From positions 806,001 to 870,000 of the forward strand of contig JAHDVF020000457.1 of assembly GCA_022606425.2 (NCBI GenBank): 64,000 nt of DNA. The letters are read 5' to 3'. Source of the stretch: Lepidostoma basale. Its lineage: Eukaryota > Arthropoda > Insecta > Trichoptera > Lepidostomatidae. Of the stretch, positions 52,215 through 62,710 are shown piece by piece. The stretch's first letter is position 1. Each line of letters starts with the position of its first letter. A program made the translations under genes and the position numbers. A model generated the notes under the pieces. The model was not told where the DNA came from, did no database searches, and saw only the letters and a program-made list of their open reading frames with translations.

Positions 52215-52765
52215 ATTTTAATGCATGCGTACACTCATAAAAATATATTCAATTTATTTAACAATCTAGTTGAAACTCGTCAGAATAGTTGAAAAGCAAT
52301 ATACCAAGTAATATGATTGACGATTGATAGGCCTCAAATTTACGTGTATCAAAATTTAAAGTGAAATTTCCATTCGGAATACTATAATTCTTTTGTACAT
52401 TCAATACAAATGTTGTTCGAGAATACAGCGAACGTACTTCGGTTCACCTTTCAAATAGCTTTCAATTCTAGACCGGCGTAGAACCCCAGTAACAAATAGG
52501 CGAAACTTAAGCCCCAGCTGCCACGAAGCTCCAGTATTTAGAAAATTAGTTTCCAGTTTTCGCCTCTTTGACATAAATATTTTGAAACTTGCGGAACCTT
52601 CTTAGACGCCAAGTGGAATACAATATATTTTTAAGCGATTAATTGAGATGCTAAAATCTTGCTTAGTTTCAAAATACTGTAGTATAATGAAATCTTGAAA
52701 CTATGAAAACGAAACTTAATTTAAACATTAATCTTGAATAAATGTGATTTGAAATGTTAGCACAT
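52215..52765. other. Non-repetitive noncoding stretch
   Basis: 52420-52620 (GCGAACGTACTTCGGTTCAC, AGACCGGCGTAGAACCCCAG, CAGCTGCCACGAAGCTCCAG) has balanced composition and no copy in the window. Candidate ancestral DNA. Confidence 0.35.
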
Positions 52766-52771
52766 GGTTAG

Positions 52772-53072
52772 CGTAGTTAAATGGTTTGGACACATGGAAA
52801 GAATGAGTGAAGACAGAATGGTAAAGAAGGTATATGTAAACGGCGTGAACGGAGCTAGAAATAGAGGAAGGCCGAGGAAAACGTGGCACGATCAAATCAA
52901 TCAAATATTGAATGGCGGTCACGTGAGGAGTCGGAAAAATCGACGTGCGTGCATGACAAGATGTATGAATGTAGAGGAAGCGAGAGACGTATGTCAGGAC
53001 AGAACAGTGTGGCGTTCCATTCTTTCTGCCTACCCCTCCGGGGAGACGGCGTGATGGTAAGTTAGTTAGTTA
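52772..53072 (+). pseudogene. TTAG-tailed LINE copy
   Basis: Open frame VKWFGHMERMSEDRMVKKVY, then VNGARNRGRPRKTWHDQINQ, ILNGGHVRSRKNRRACMTRC and SILSAYPSGETA. Tail AAGTTAGTTAGTTAG. A clean, short copy truncated just before the WFGHMERM box. Confidence 0.85.
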
Positions 53073-53319
53073 GAAATGTTAGCACTGGTGTATTTCAATA
53101 CATTTATTATTCAAATTTAGAATTTGAACTTTTTTTGAGAATAAAACATCAAAAACATGTGACCTGAATATCAAGAACCAACCTATAGAACAGGTCTGAA
53201 CCTATGTATCTAAGAATAAGCCTAGTTGGAGGAGCTGGTTTGTATGAAGAAATACAAGCGCAAGTTAACAAGGCAGTTGCAATCTCTGTTCGAAATTCGA
53301 AAAATTCTGAAATTCTGAA

Positions 53320-53575
53320 AAATTCGTAAAGCATACGTAATTCCGATAGAAACACGTGGTGTTGAAGCAAGGCAAACACAGTCGGGACCAAACAAGTTCT
53401 GAGAAGACTGTCACGGCCTTGCCCAAATAAAGCACCACCAGACTCCCCTATATTTCACTACATAATCAGCCTCGCGGGATTCGTCCTCGTGGTCTTAAGA
53501 CCTCCTTCAGGGTTGGACAGCTGGGAATCCACCTCACAGGAGGAGCAACCCCCTGGAGAAGAGAAGAATAAGATG
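53320..53575 (+). pseudogene. LINE remnant with GAA-type 3' end, copy 3
   Basis: Protein bits PIETRGVEARQTQSGPNKF at 53340-53400 and the end sequence ACCACCAGACTCCCCTATAT, CGGGATTCGTCCTCGTGGTC, GACAGCTGGGAATCCACCTC, GGAGAAGAGAAGAATAAG. The middle (EMRTLR... DRVRN) is deleted. Confidence 0.6.
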
Positions 53576-53579
53576 TTTG

Positions 53580-54340
53580 TTTAAAAATACTTCTTCTTTG
53601 AAGTTTCAATCCTAAGTATTGGTTTGCAGCAAAGTCTTTTACTCGTCCTCCACTGCATTCGGTTTTCTGCAGCCTTCTTTATATTAACATATGAGACACA
53701 GTTCATATCATTTAACAACTGTTTCAAATATTCCCGTCGGGGCACGCCGTTTAATTTTTCCCCTCAACCATCCTTTTATATCGTGCAAGAGACCCTCATG
53801 AGGCATGATGTAGTTTTGATTAGTTGCTTCTTTCCTCTGATTCTACTGAAAGTCATTCGTGATTTGTTCTCGCCAAGAAATTTCTAACATTCTTCTGTAA
53901 CACCACTTTTCAGAGACCTCTGGCCTGTTTAAATTTTTTTCAGTAAGACACCTTATCTCACAACCGTAACAACAAGATGCTACAAGCATATGTATTGGTA
54001 AGATGCTTTCGGATCTTTAGATCCATGTTATTTGACTCAAAAATGTTTGAGTATTTTATCGATACCCTTGCCTAACGTATGCGGTTATCGATTTTACTTC
54101 TTGTGCTGGAAGATGATCTTACTTCCAAAGTACACAAAAGCTTTCGTGATTTATTGTGATATTATTGTACATAACGTATACAGTTTGAGATAATAAATAA
54201 CAAACCCTATCGAAATTATTCATTGTTATTATTATTAAATGAAATTATTCGATTTGTTAATTGGAACAACACGTTTAACATGACTAATTTTCTGATATTA
54301 GGAAAAGATAATACTTACATATAATTATAATTAAGATGGA
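53580..54340. other. Nothing firmly recognised
   Basis: 53610-53960 is of balanced composition. On the minus strand it may be decayed LINE 3' sequence, but I cannot read a protein. The rest is AT-rich. Small frames only. Confidence 0.3.
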
Positions 54341-54344
54341 GATG

Positions 54345-54780
54345 GACCAGCGATACATTGGACGTGATATGCCTAAGTAGACGTGGATGGGACTTGTAAA
54401 CAGGAGTCTTAAAAGAGACCGGATCCAACCAGATGTCACCCAGCGTCAACCGCAAGTAAACGTAGCAAAGGCTGGGAAAAAAAGATAAGAAAAATTAAGG
54501 ATTTTGCACGACTGTTTAATTTAAATATACACAGAACCGACACAGAGAGTGAGAACCTTCTTAGAGTAGCAGAAGTCCAAAGCCTATGCTCCATCGCAGG
54601 CAAAACCCTTAGAGATCGGATCAGAAATGAATCGATAGGGTCTGTCTCTGGTGTTGAGGACATAGTGAGATGGGTAGGAGGCAGAAGGCGATTTTGGAGA
54701 GACCACGTGGACAATACAAAATTGCATGGAGAATACAAGAATTGCAAAAATTGTTAAAGATGAAAACCCAAACAGCAAGA
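54345..54780 (+). pseudogene. LINE C-terminal remnant upstream of the minisatellite
   Basis: The readable part at 54560-54720 is RVAEVQSLCSIAGKTLRDRI, then RNESIGSVSGVEDIVRWVGG and RRRFWRDHVD. It fits EMK.LR.I.GKTLRDRIRN..IR...GVEDIVRW.R.RRR.WRDHV. Stops and frameshifts lie on both sides. Confidence 0.65.
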
Positions 54781-54800
54781 GACCACTACACGAGGGAACG

Positions 54801-55466
54801 TCAAAGTCAAAGGTCAAAGGTCAAAGGTCAAAGGTCAAATGAAAAATGTTCAATGTCGCGGCCCGGGTTCTAAGTTCCAGGGTCAGGGATCAAAGGTCAG
54901 AGGTCAGAGGTCAAAGTTAAGAGGTCAAAGGTCAAGGGTCGGGCGTCAGTTTTCGATCATCGATTACCAAAGTCGGAGTTTAGGGGTCAAAGGTCAAAGG
55001 TCAAAGGTCAAATGTATAATGTTCAATGTCACGGCCCGGGTTCTAAGTTCCAGGGTCAGAGATCAAGGGTCAAGAGTTAAAGATCAAAGATCAGAGGTCA
55101 ATGGTCAAAGATCAAAGGTCAAGGGTCGGGCGTCACAATTCGATCATCGATTGCAACGTAGTAAAGGTCGGAGTTTAGGGGTCAAAGGTCGAAGGTCAAA
55201 TATCAATAACCCACATCAAATATCAATTATCAAAATTCCAATGTTCAATGTCACGGCCCAGGGTTTTATGGTTAAGGGTCCAATTTCAAAGGTCAGAGGT
55301 CAAAGGTCAAGGGTCGGGCGTCAGAATTCAATAATCGAATGACACGGGCTAAATGTCGGAGTTTAGGGGTCAAAGGTCAAAGGTCGCAGGTCAAAGGTCA
55401 AAGGTCAAATATCAATAACTCACATCAAATATCAATTATCAAAATTATCAAAAGTCAAAGGTCAAC
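54801..55466. repeat. Minisatellite of AAGGTCA heptamers with a higher-order unit
   Basis: Runs of AGGTCAAAGGTCAAAGGTCA alternate with a longer unit that contains GTTCAATGTC.CGGCCC, GGGTTCTAAGTTCCAGGGTC, GGGTCGGGCGTCA, TTCGATCATCGATT and GTCGGAGTTTAGGGGTCAAA. Three units start near 54848, 55021 and 55243 (spacings about 173 and 222). Frames of 167 and 95 codons (reading KGQRSKVKGQRSK) stay open only because a heptamer tract rarely generates stops. Confidence 0.85.
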
Positions 55467-55494
55467 ATTTCAACATTTTCATGGTTTCATCAAC

Positions 55495-55915
55495 TTTCTT
55501 CTTCTTCTTCTTTTTCCATCGAGTCTCGTCCACTCCTGGTCAACTGGTCCACTCCTGGTCTCCTCCATTCGTTTCCACACCACTTTGTCCAGACTGCATC
55601 CAGATTTTTCCAACATGTCTGTTTAGGTCATTCTTCCACCGCAGGTGCGGTCGCCCTGCACTTGTCTTTGCCGCCCACGGTCTCTAAGTCAGCAGTCTTC
55701 TTGTCCATTTTTCGTCCGAGATTCTGGCTACGTAACCTGCCCATTTCCAATTTAGAGTCGCTACCCGGTGTGACTTTTGTTTTTTCTCTAGCCGTATCGT
55801 ATCTGACTCTGTCTCTTGGGCTTATTCCTAACAGGGCTCTTTGAGTCACTCGTAGTTTCTCGACACTTTGTTTGGACAATGTAACAGTCTCGATACTAAG
55901 TTGCAACTGGCAGCA
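55495..55915 (-). pseudogene. RTE-type LINE, C-terminal end
   Basis: The minus strand gives LSKQSVEKLRVTQRALLGIS, then PRDRVRYDTAREKTKVT, SKLEMGRLRSQNLGRKMDKK and, in another frame, RPHLRWKNDLNRHVGKIWMQ. It ends in GAAAAAGAAGAAGAAGAAG (minus strand). Same family as 7955-8195. It lies immediately next to the minisatellite, while another LINE type flanks the other side. Confidence 0.7.
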
Positions 55916-55919
55916 CCAA

Positions 55920-57230
55920 GCTTCATGAACTTTTCTTTTCGGATTGATCGGTATTTTCCGTTTTTTTTTTAATGTAACCCATTACTCATCAACTTTAGGA
56001 AACACAAATCATGGTATTGAGATATTACTTGTGACATATTGTACATTGCATTTATGGCTTTAGATAGGACAATAAACAAGCACATATCTTGTGTTGCTTC
56101 CTTTGCTATGTGATGGTTAATTTGAACTAAGGACTAAATAGCGATATTTTCAGACTAAAACTCTTCCTGCCATCTGGCAACAGGGCAGTTTTTGCAAATT
56201 TTACAGTGATGAATTAGAGAGAGGCTTTATGAAAGAAAAACGCATTGCGCAGCATCTAGGTCTGCATTGCTTATTAAATCTGCTATCAAGAGACCCATCT
56301 AGAATATGTCGTTCGATTTTATTGATCGTGATCCTATGAACTGATTATCAACATGGCCTTACAGTAGAGAGAGGTGTGAAGCTTATGTAAGAATACAGCA
56401 ATATTGTAACACAAGATGAGGAGCAAAAGCAATACTTTTTGCAAGTCGTAAGTCGTATTGGAGCCATTTTCTATATCGCGCTAAGCATTCATTATCAGTA
56501 AATTGTTGAATTTTAAAATTAAAAATTAATGTTATAAAAACTTATTTTTATGGTTGAGGAATTCTAGACATTTTTTTGTTTGTTTATTTTACTTCTTAAT
56601 ATTTGTTTTAAATTAGAAACAAAATTATAATAATTAAATAATTTTTTGCGATTTAGATTAAGATAATTTCGTTAAGTTTTCACCTCCTTTGGGGCACGTG
56701 TTATATAAATAAAAAATACAAAAAATACTCGTTACCCTAGCCCTAAAGGAAAAAAATAGGGGGGTGAGACTTAAAAAAATATATAATTAATTTTTGCCAA
56801 TATGCTATGTGGCAGCCTGGTCTGACATATTAGATTTTGGCATGACATACAAATATGCAGAATTATCTATGATTTTCTATTATATGTGGTGGTGTTTATA
56901 ATATCTTTTGGTTTACATCTAAATCATAGAACTTTACAAATCCAATAGTTTTTATTTATATGTTTGAAATCTTAACCTCAAAGTTAGTATTCCATTTATA
57001 TTCAATTCGACTAGGCACTACCAGACAGCATTCATATTGCTATACGAAAGTAAAAAAAAACTCAATTGCCTTGAGAAAATTCATTAATATTATTATTTAT
57101 TTTTTTAAGACGTAATTTTTTTGTTATTATAAAAATATAGCACTATACTATTTCAATCAAGCTCGGATTTATATTTTTGCAAATACGAGTAGATACGGGT
57201 CTGTTTTTTAATGTTCTGTAGAAAGGAATA
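55920..57230. other. Nothing recognised
   Basis: AT-rich, apart from 56120-56460 which has balanced composition without a long frame. No repeat shared with the window. Confidence 0.4.
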
Positions 57231-57235
57231 AATTA

Positions 57236-57440
57236 AGCGTGGGTTAAGCGCACGCTTTATGTAATACAACATTCCCAATCCCGCCCTTCTTACGACTACC
57301 ACGTCTGACAAATTTTTGGAAGATGCTACAATGTTGGACTACCTTCACATTTTTTAGTTCAATCTACACTAGCGCCATCTATTAAGATTGGATTAAGCAT
57401 TAGGCAGAAAATCTTTTATCTTAGATATTTAGATATTTTA
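57236..57440 (+). mobile_element. Fold-back element, inner left arm
   Basis: GGGTTAAGCGCACGCTTTAT, ATTCCCAATCCCGCCCTTCT, TACGACTACCACGTCTGACA and AGCGCCATCTATTAAGAT, as in 61230-61400. Outer arm and right arm missing. Confidence 0.6.
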
Positions 57441-57463
57441 TCTTAAGATTATCTGAAGATCCT

Positions 57464-57493
57464 AGATATCTTAGATAATTATCTAAGATATCT
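57464..57493. repeat. Perfect 30-bp palindrome in an ATCTTAGATA tract
   Basis: AGATATCTTAGATAA and its exact complement meet without a spacer. The tract 57410-57510 is a run of TTAGATAT/ATCTTAGA repeats that pair in many registers. Confidence 0.8.
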
Positions 57494-57519
57494 TAGATAT
57501 TTATTTCAGATAGTTAAAA

Positions 57520-59105
57520 ATTTGTTTTAATTCATTTTTATATTGTTTTGAAGCATTTCGTGCTTCCAGAAACAAATAGAATGCAATAGTAGTGTAATTT
57601 TTCATTTAAGCGATTTCTACCTTGTAGCAATATGTCGAAGCATTTCAGTGCTCCAGTCAAACGTCCAACGCCCGAGTTTTCCAATACAGAAACTGCAAAT
57701 AGTGGAGTAAACACTGAGTGATACCAACGTAGCGGGTATAAACCATTATTCCGCAGTGGTACAAAATAAAACTGAACCGCGCTTACAGGAAGCGGGAATA
57801 AGCTTTTTCTTACTTTGTTCTACTTTCATTACGTTCTCTTCGCTACCTTTGTTCTATTTAGTTTTATTGACCATTTCAAAGTTGCATCGAAAAAACGATT
57901 TTCATTTAGTATTCATTCCATTCTAACAAATCCTACTTAAGATCTGTTTGCCAATTGAAAACTACTTCAGAAAGAGGGTAAAAACTTTTAATTGTCTATT
58001 TATGGATTAAATCGATAAACTTATTCCATATAATAATGGCTACTTTTAATGAAAAATCGAAGAAAAAAATAATTTCTTCGAGATATGATGTAAGGCATTG
58101 TACATATATTGTTATATTTTTACTTCGTGGCTGGTGGGAATAGGTATTCCCACTTCCGAAATTGGTCTACAAATATCAGTGAGAATTAAGTTTCCAAGGT
58201 TTATTCACTTCAGTCATCTAGCGCCATTATTGGGTATTACGAAAAAATATTTACCAGCTTTTTCGGTTGAACTTTTAACTGGCAGTTGAATTTCAAAAAA
58301 CACGTCTTATTTTGTTTTTGAGTGTCGTGTGTCAGATACATTAAGTAAAAAGGGATTTTGACGATTGATTTGTGAAAAGATCACTGCGCCCAAACCAACG
58401 CAGTGATCCTTTCATAATTGATATATGTTATTGTAAAATAATGAACCTAATTTAAAAAAAAGTTTTTTTACATTCTCGTTAGCTCTAGGTTCACACATTA
58501 TAATGTGGATAATAAATTTTCCTTGATGAAGAAACAGATGTTGATATTAATTATTGAATCAAGAATAACAAATGGAAAAAATGTAATATTTATTTTAAGG
58601 ATATTTTTATACATTTTTAATATGTATAAAAATAATAGTATTAAAAACCTGTCGGCTATAAAAAGTGTTAAGTCGTCAAAAATATAATATGGTTTTCATA
58701 AGATCTTCGAAAGAGAGAAATAACTTTTCAAATCATTTCATTATTATGAATTATTACTCGGTTGCTCGAGGCATAAGCAAATTTATGCTCATTAATATTT
58801 TGATTTAATGCGTTAATTTTAATATTATAAGCAATTAAGTATTTAAGTTTCCGTGAGGTATTAAGTTCCTTGAGATTTTATTTAATTGGGGGTACCTAAT
58901 GTTAATCCTTGGAATTGAACGTTTTATTGTCCTTGAAATTAATCGTCCGGCGTACCTCCACAGGGATAATTTATTCCAACCCTTCGCTTCTGTCCCTAAC
59001 TACACAGAAGTTTCTCTTAAATATTATTTCCCACTATAACTTTACTATTTATTAACGTATAAATAAACTTGCAGACCTTTGAATGTAAATTGTTCAGTTT
59101 AAAAT
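57520..59105. other. Mostly non-repetitive noncoding DNA
   Basis: 57580-57880 and 58720-59060 have near-balanced composition without long frames and no copies in the window. At 58380-58415, GATCACTGCG...CGCAGTGATC flanks CCCAAACCAA; its right half, CAACGCAGTGATCCTTTCAT, is a tiny TTAG-LINE fragment (minus strand). Confidence 0.35.
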
Positions 59106-59109
59106 TAGT

Positions 59110-59550
59110 TAGCGATTGAATTTCCTACTTAAATTAGACAATCGTATTAAGCGGGCCATTAAAAGTAAGATGATAATCTATAAGGCATGCGTAAGACCAA
59201 TAATAACATATGGCGTCGAAGCAAGGGCAGACACAGTAAGGACCAAACATGTTTTGAGGACTTCCGAAATGATGACACTGAGGACGATAGGAGGACACTG
59301 AGGGATCGCGTGAGGAACACCAGAATAAGAGAGATATGTGAGGTTGAGGATATTATAAGACGGAGCAAACAGCAAAAAAGGGACTGGTATGGTCATGTTC
59401 AAAGAGCGCATTGCATAATCAACCTCATGGGACTCGTCCTCGTGGAAGACCTCCTTAAATATTGAAGGACAGCTGGGAATCTACCTTACAGTAGGAGCAA
59501 CATTGGAGAACAGACCACATAGGTCTACAATAAGGAAGAAGAAGAAGAAT
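59110..59550 (+). pseudogene. LINE C-terminal end with GAA tail, copy 4
   Basis: RIKRAIKSKMIIYKACVRPI, then ITYGVEARADTVRTKHVLRT and SEMMTLRTIGGH; after a frameshift RDRVRNTRIREICEVEDIIR and KRDWYGHVQRAH. The 3' end CATGGGACTCGTCCTCGTGG, GACAGCTGGGAATCTACCTT, ATAAGGAAGAAGAAGAAGAA is the part found alone at 37755, 40870 and 53410, and identifies those as tails of this LINE. Confidence 0.8.
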
Positions 59551-59734
59551 TATTAAACGGCTTCTAAGTTATGAGAACATTTTTAGAATACACATTAACG
59601 ATAATAGTAACACCAATTATCTACTCAAAATTACCTGTAGTTGACAATTTTGCATTATTAGATTGTTGTTAATGATTGACATTATACTAGTCTAATCTAT
59701 AATTTTAAAAAATAACGTTAGAATTTTTACATTG

Positions 59735-59790
59735 AGGAAACACGTATACAGTCCGAAACTTACTTAAGAAAAGTACAAAAAAGTTTTTTT
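59735..59790 (+). repeat. Penelope-like type 6 core
   Basis: CATTGAGGAAACACGTATAC followed by AGTCCGAAACTTACTTAAGA and AAAGTACAAAA. A single, partial unit. Confidence 0.4.
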
Positions 59791-59854
59791 TTTTTAATAC
59801 CTCTTCTGTTTTCCAAAAGAAATTCAAATAACAAATTCATAATATAAATAGGCC

Positions 59855-60092
59855 AAAACCCAAATGCCATCAAGAAATTAATTGTACGAGAATATTTGTA
59901 ATACAAAAGAGCGAGAGAGGAATACATCGATTCTCTTTGAAATGCACACGATGCGCATGCTCAAGAACGTTTCTGAGTTAATTAGAATTTTGTTCTGGTT
60001 ATTGTTGTATGACATAAAACAAACAAACAAACCATGAAACTTAATATACACAATTAGGTTTACTTCCGTAAATATTCCACGGGTTGTAACTA
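59855..60092 (+). repeat. Dispersed repeat R3, short copy
   Basis: AAAACCCAAATGCCATCAAG, CACACGATGCGCATGCTCAA, GAACGTTTCTGAGTTAATTA and ATTCCACGGGTTGTAACTAG in the same order as 37068-37400. Confidence 0.6.
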
Positions 60093-60267
60093 GTTAATAT
60101 TAATTAGACTATAGACAGTTGTAGCATGCAAAATTTATTAAAAATGATACTCTAAAAATATATATACTTTCGAATAAATCATTTAATTTGTGGTATGGCA
60201 TTAGTAAAAATAATATTATAAACAGTTTTTTTTTTGTTTTTCACTACTTTATAAATGTTTTATCAAA

Positions 60268-60303
60268 CCAACGGGTTTCACTCTCTCCGGAGCCTCATCA
60301 GGG
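60268..60303 (-). ncRNA. Hammerhead-like motif with intact CUGAUGA box
   Basis: On the minus strand CCCTGATGAGGCTCCGGAGA is followed by GAGTGAAACCCGTTGGTTTG. This contains the box CUGAUGA, a possible stem II (GCUC with GAGU around CGGAGA), the GAAA box, and a possible short stem III (ACC with GGU around CGUU) before a cleavage triplet GUU. Stem I pairing is not convincing. It lies exactly at the AT-rich end of a SINE. Activity not shown. Confidence 0.35.
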
Positions 60304-60304
60304 T

Positions 60305-60582
60305 TATTATTATTATTATTATTATTATTAATATTATTTTGTTGAATCGCTCTTTACATCATGACAGCATGAGCCAAATCGATGTAAAGGGTATTATTAC
60401 TATCATCGTGATTCCCGTGACATGTAATAGGTAGCTAGCTAATCTATCGCCATTTTATTGTTACGTGAATTCTACACCAGACCAAAGACAGTGTGACAAT
60501 CACACTGCCCTCGCCGAGAATCGAACCCGGAACCCTTGGGGGTAGCAGTCAATGCACTTACCACTCGGCCACGAAGGTCTTG
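60305..60582 (-). mobile_element. tRNA-derived SINE, copy 2 (most complete)
   Basis: Read on the minus strand, the head TTCGTGGCCGAGTGGTAAGT (A box TGGCCGAGTGG) and GTTCCGGGTTCGATTCTCGG (B box GGTTCGATTC) are spaced as in a tRNA. The core GGCAGTGTGATTGTCACACT, GTAGAATTCACGTAACAATA, GCTAGCTACCTATTACATG follows, then CTTTACATCGATTTGGCTCA, GATGTAAAGAGCGATTCAAC and an (ATT)n tail at 60304-60345. It would be transcribed by pol III from the head and needs a LINE partner for movement. Confidence 0.85.
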
Positions 60583-60589
60583 TTTATAA

Positions 60590-61115
60590 ATCACTTTGTT
60601 TTCATAATCCTGGGGAATCTCTGGCGGGAGCGAAACTGCTTGAGTTGATAAAACAAAATGGTGAAAAAAATTTAATTATAAAAAAAAATCTTATACGTAT
60701 ATGTAAATAAACATTAGATAGATGAAGATATTCTTAAATATTTCAGCCTAATATTTTCAATTTTAATAAATAACAAAATGTTACTGTTTATAAAAATGCT
60801 TTCTGCAGTGCATTCTTTCGAAAGAAAAACGTAAAAGAAAATCAGAACCTAAAAGAGCGATGTCACCCTTCGGAATATGATTTACGGACAAAATAAAGAA
60901 GGATAGTGTCCATTCAAAAAGACGTAGACGCTCCATGACCTCTATACCATCGCACTGGCCCGTTTCCGAAGACATAAAGCTCGGAAACCGTATTGTATAT
61001 TATAGCAAAATATATCTCAGATCGCCAATAAGAATCTTGTTTTGATAGAAGAGAGTGGAAAAAGAAAAATACAAGTAGAATATACTAGCATTCTATATCA
61101 ACACTTATGTTGACA
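60590..61115. other. Nothing recognised
   Basis: AT-rich with a balanced patch 60800-60990 (a 64-codon minus-strand frame without features). No shared repeat. Confidence 0.4.
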
Positions 61116-61119
61116 AATG

Positions 61120-61580
61120 TAATATTTTTTTAAGGATTAATTGTATCTGAATAGAGATGAAGATGTAAATTATAATATTTGGAAAAAGAATATGGTTGTC
61201 GAGGCGTTTACAGGACTTATGACCTGTCATTGGTTGGGTTTTAGCGATCACTTTATGTTAACAACATTCCCCATTCCGACATTCTTACGACACCACATTT
61301 GACAAATTTATGGAACTTGTATATATGCTACTATTTTTAATAACTTTACATTGTTGTACACTATCGCCATCTATTAAGATAATTTGTAAGCATTAAGCAG
61401 AAACTCTTTATTAATACAATGTGAAAGGCTTTTAAGCAATTAACACATTGCTAGATAACGCCTGGGGTGAAACTCCAATTTTAATGCTATTAATTTTTAT
61501 GATTAACCCGCAATGGGTAAAAATCCAGTATTTGTCTGCAAGTATTTGTATAAAAAAAAATGTAATATTATTAAGGAACA
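61120..61580 (+). mobile_element. Fold-back element, rearranged
   Basis: Left arm AAGGATTAATTGTATCTGAA to CCCCATTCCGACATTCTTAC, inner TACACTATCGCCATCTATTA and TTGCTAGATAACGCCTGG, then only the outer right end ATGATTAACCCGCAATGGGT with GTATTTGTCTGCAAGTATTT. The main part of the right arm is deleted. Confidence 0.7.
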
Positions 61581-61581
61581 T

Positions 61582-62220
61582 GAATGCATACTAAAAAAAA
61601 CATACGTTACGTGCGTACTTACATATTTATGAATGAGATTCGTTGTGTCTTATTTGGTTTTAGAGTTGACATTTTATTATGAATGTCTGTGTGTATATCC
61701 ATATACATCGTCTTATTATGTAATCAGACATTTTTTATGCTGAACGAAATTTGATTTATTCATTATAATTGTACATACTCGTATATATTGTTATACAGAT
61801 GAGAGAGCAGATCTGCATAGCAATTTCTTATTGATATCGAATACCACAGAATCTTGAAAAGCGAAAATGTAGGTATGCCAGCCAAATACGTCATTCATTA
61901 AAATTTTGTCAAACGTATAAACTAGTAAAAATATATAAAAATAAATTCTAAGCAAGAAGAAAATAATAAAAAAAATAGTTCCAGAGCGTATTTTGAATTT
62001 ATACTTCTTTTGGAGTGTTCGGTAGAGGGTAGAATTGAGAGCTGCGCACGCACCGTATTACGGAAATGCGACATGAATAAGTTAGCCATCAATGATAAAT
62101 AACGGCTAGACATTTCACGCGTGCCAATACACGAATTGCGAAAACATGTTATGAACCGAGAAACTGATGAAGTTATTCGTAAAAAATGTATAATATTATA
62201 GTACCAAAGAAACTGTCACA
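61582..62220. other. Nothing recognised
   Basis: AT-rich, no frames or repeats of note. Confidence 0.4.
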
Positions 62221-62226
62221 TTTTAT

Positions 62227-62400
62227 AACTAACTAACTAACTAACTAACCAACACGCCGTCTATCCAAAGGGATAGGCAGAAAGAATGGACTGCCACATT
62301 TTATCCGATGCGGCACTTCATCCTTCTCTTTTCGCCCCCGCGATAGACGCGGTGTGATGGGTTGCGAACCTCATCACCACATATAGGCATCTCTCGCTAT
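62227..62400 (-). mobile_element. TTAG-tailed SINE, copy 8
   Basis: AACTAACTAACTAACTAACC tail complement, ACACGCCGTCTATCCAAAGG, TTTATCCGATGCGGCACTTC, GACGCGGTGTGATGGGTTGC and ATAGGCATCTC head on the minus strand. Confidence 0.8.
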
Positions 62401-62524
62401 TCGTATAAACTTTTAAATAAAAAAAAAGAACCGATTCTTAATATATTACTACATTAATAATATTCTTCTATTATTTTATCGTCCTTTCTATTAACGTAGA
62501 GTAACAGTAACATTAACTTTTTCC

Positions 62525-62700
62525 GTGACAGGGTGGTAAGGGATCTGACTGCCATACCGAACGTCCCAAGTCCAGTTCGATTCCCAGTGATGGCAGTGTG
62601 ATTATCACACAGTCTTTGGTCCGGTGTAGAATTCACGTGACAATAAAATGGTGATAGATAAGCTACCTATCACACGTCAAGAGAATCAATATAATAACAA
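62525..62700 (+). mobile_element. tRNA-derived SINE, copy 3
   Basis: GACAGGGTGGTAAGGGATCT with CCAGTTCGATTCCCAGTGAT (B box GTTCGATTCC) and the core GGCAGTGTGATTATCACACA, GTCTTTGGTCCGGTGTAGAA, TTCACGTGACAATAAAATGG, AAGCTACCTATCACACGTCA. The A-box half is weaker than in copy 2. The SINE tail is replaced by a MITE 10 bp further on. Confidence 0.75.
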
Positions 62701-62710
62701 AAAAAAGGAT

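Noticed and set aside
54801..55466. CRISPR-like array
   Set aside because: Direct repeats are 7-bp tandem units without unique spacers of constant size, and the genome is eukaryotic.
54839..55626. Lys/Arg/Ser-rich repeat protein (KGQRSKV repeats)
   Set aside because: The frame stays open because heptamer repeats cycle through all three frames without stops; there is no codon bias, start context or conserved edge, and the composite sequence is a minisatellite.
60500..60582. Functional tRNA gene
   Set aside because: A and B boxes are tRNA-like, but the acceptor stem does not pair and the SINE core follows directly.
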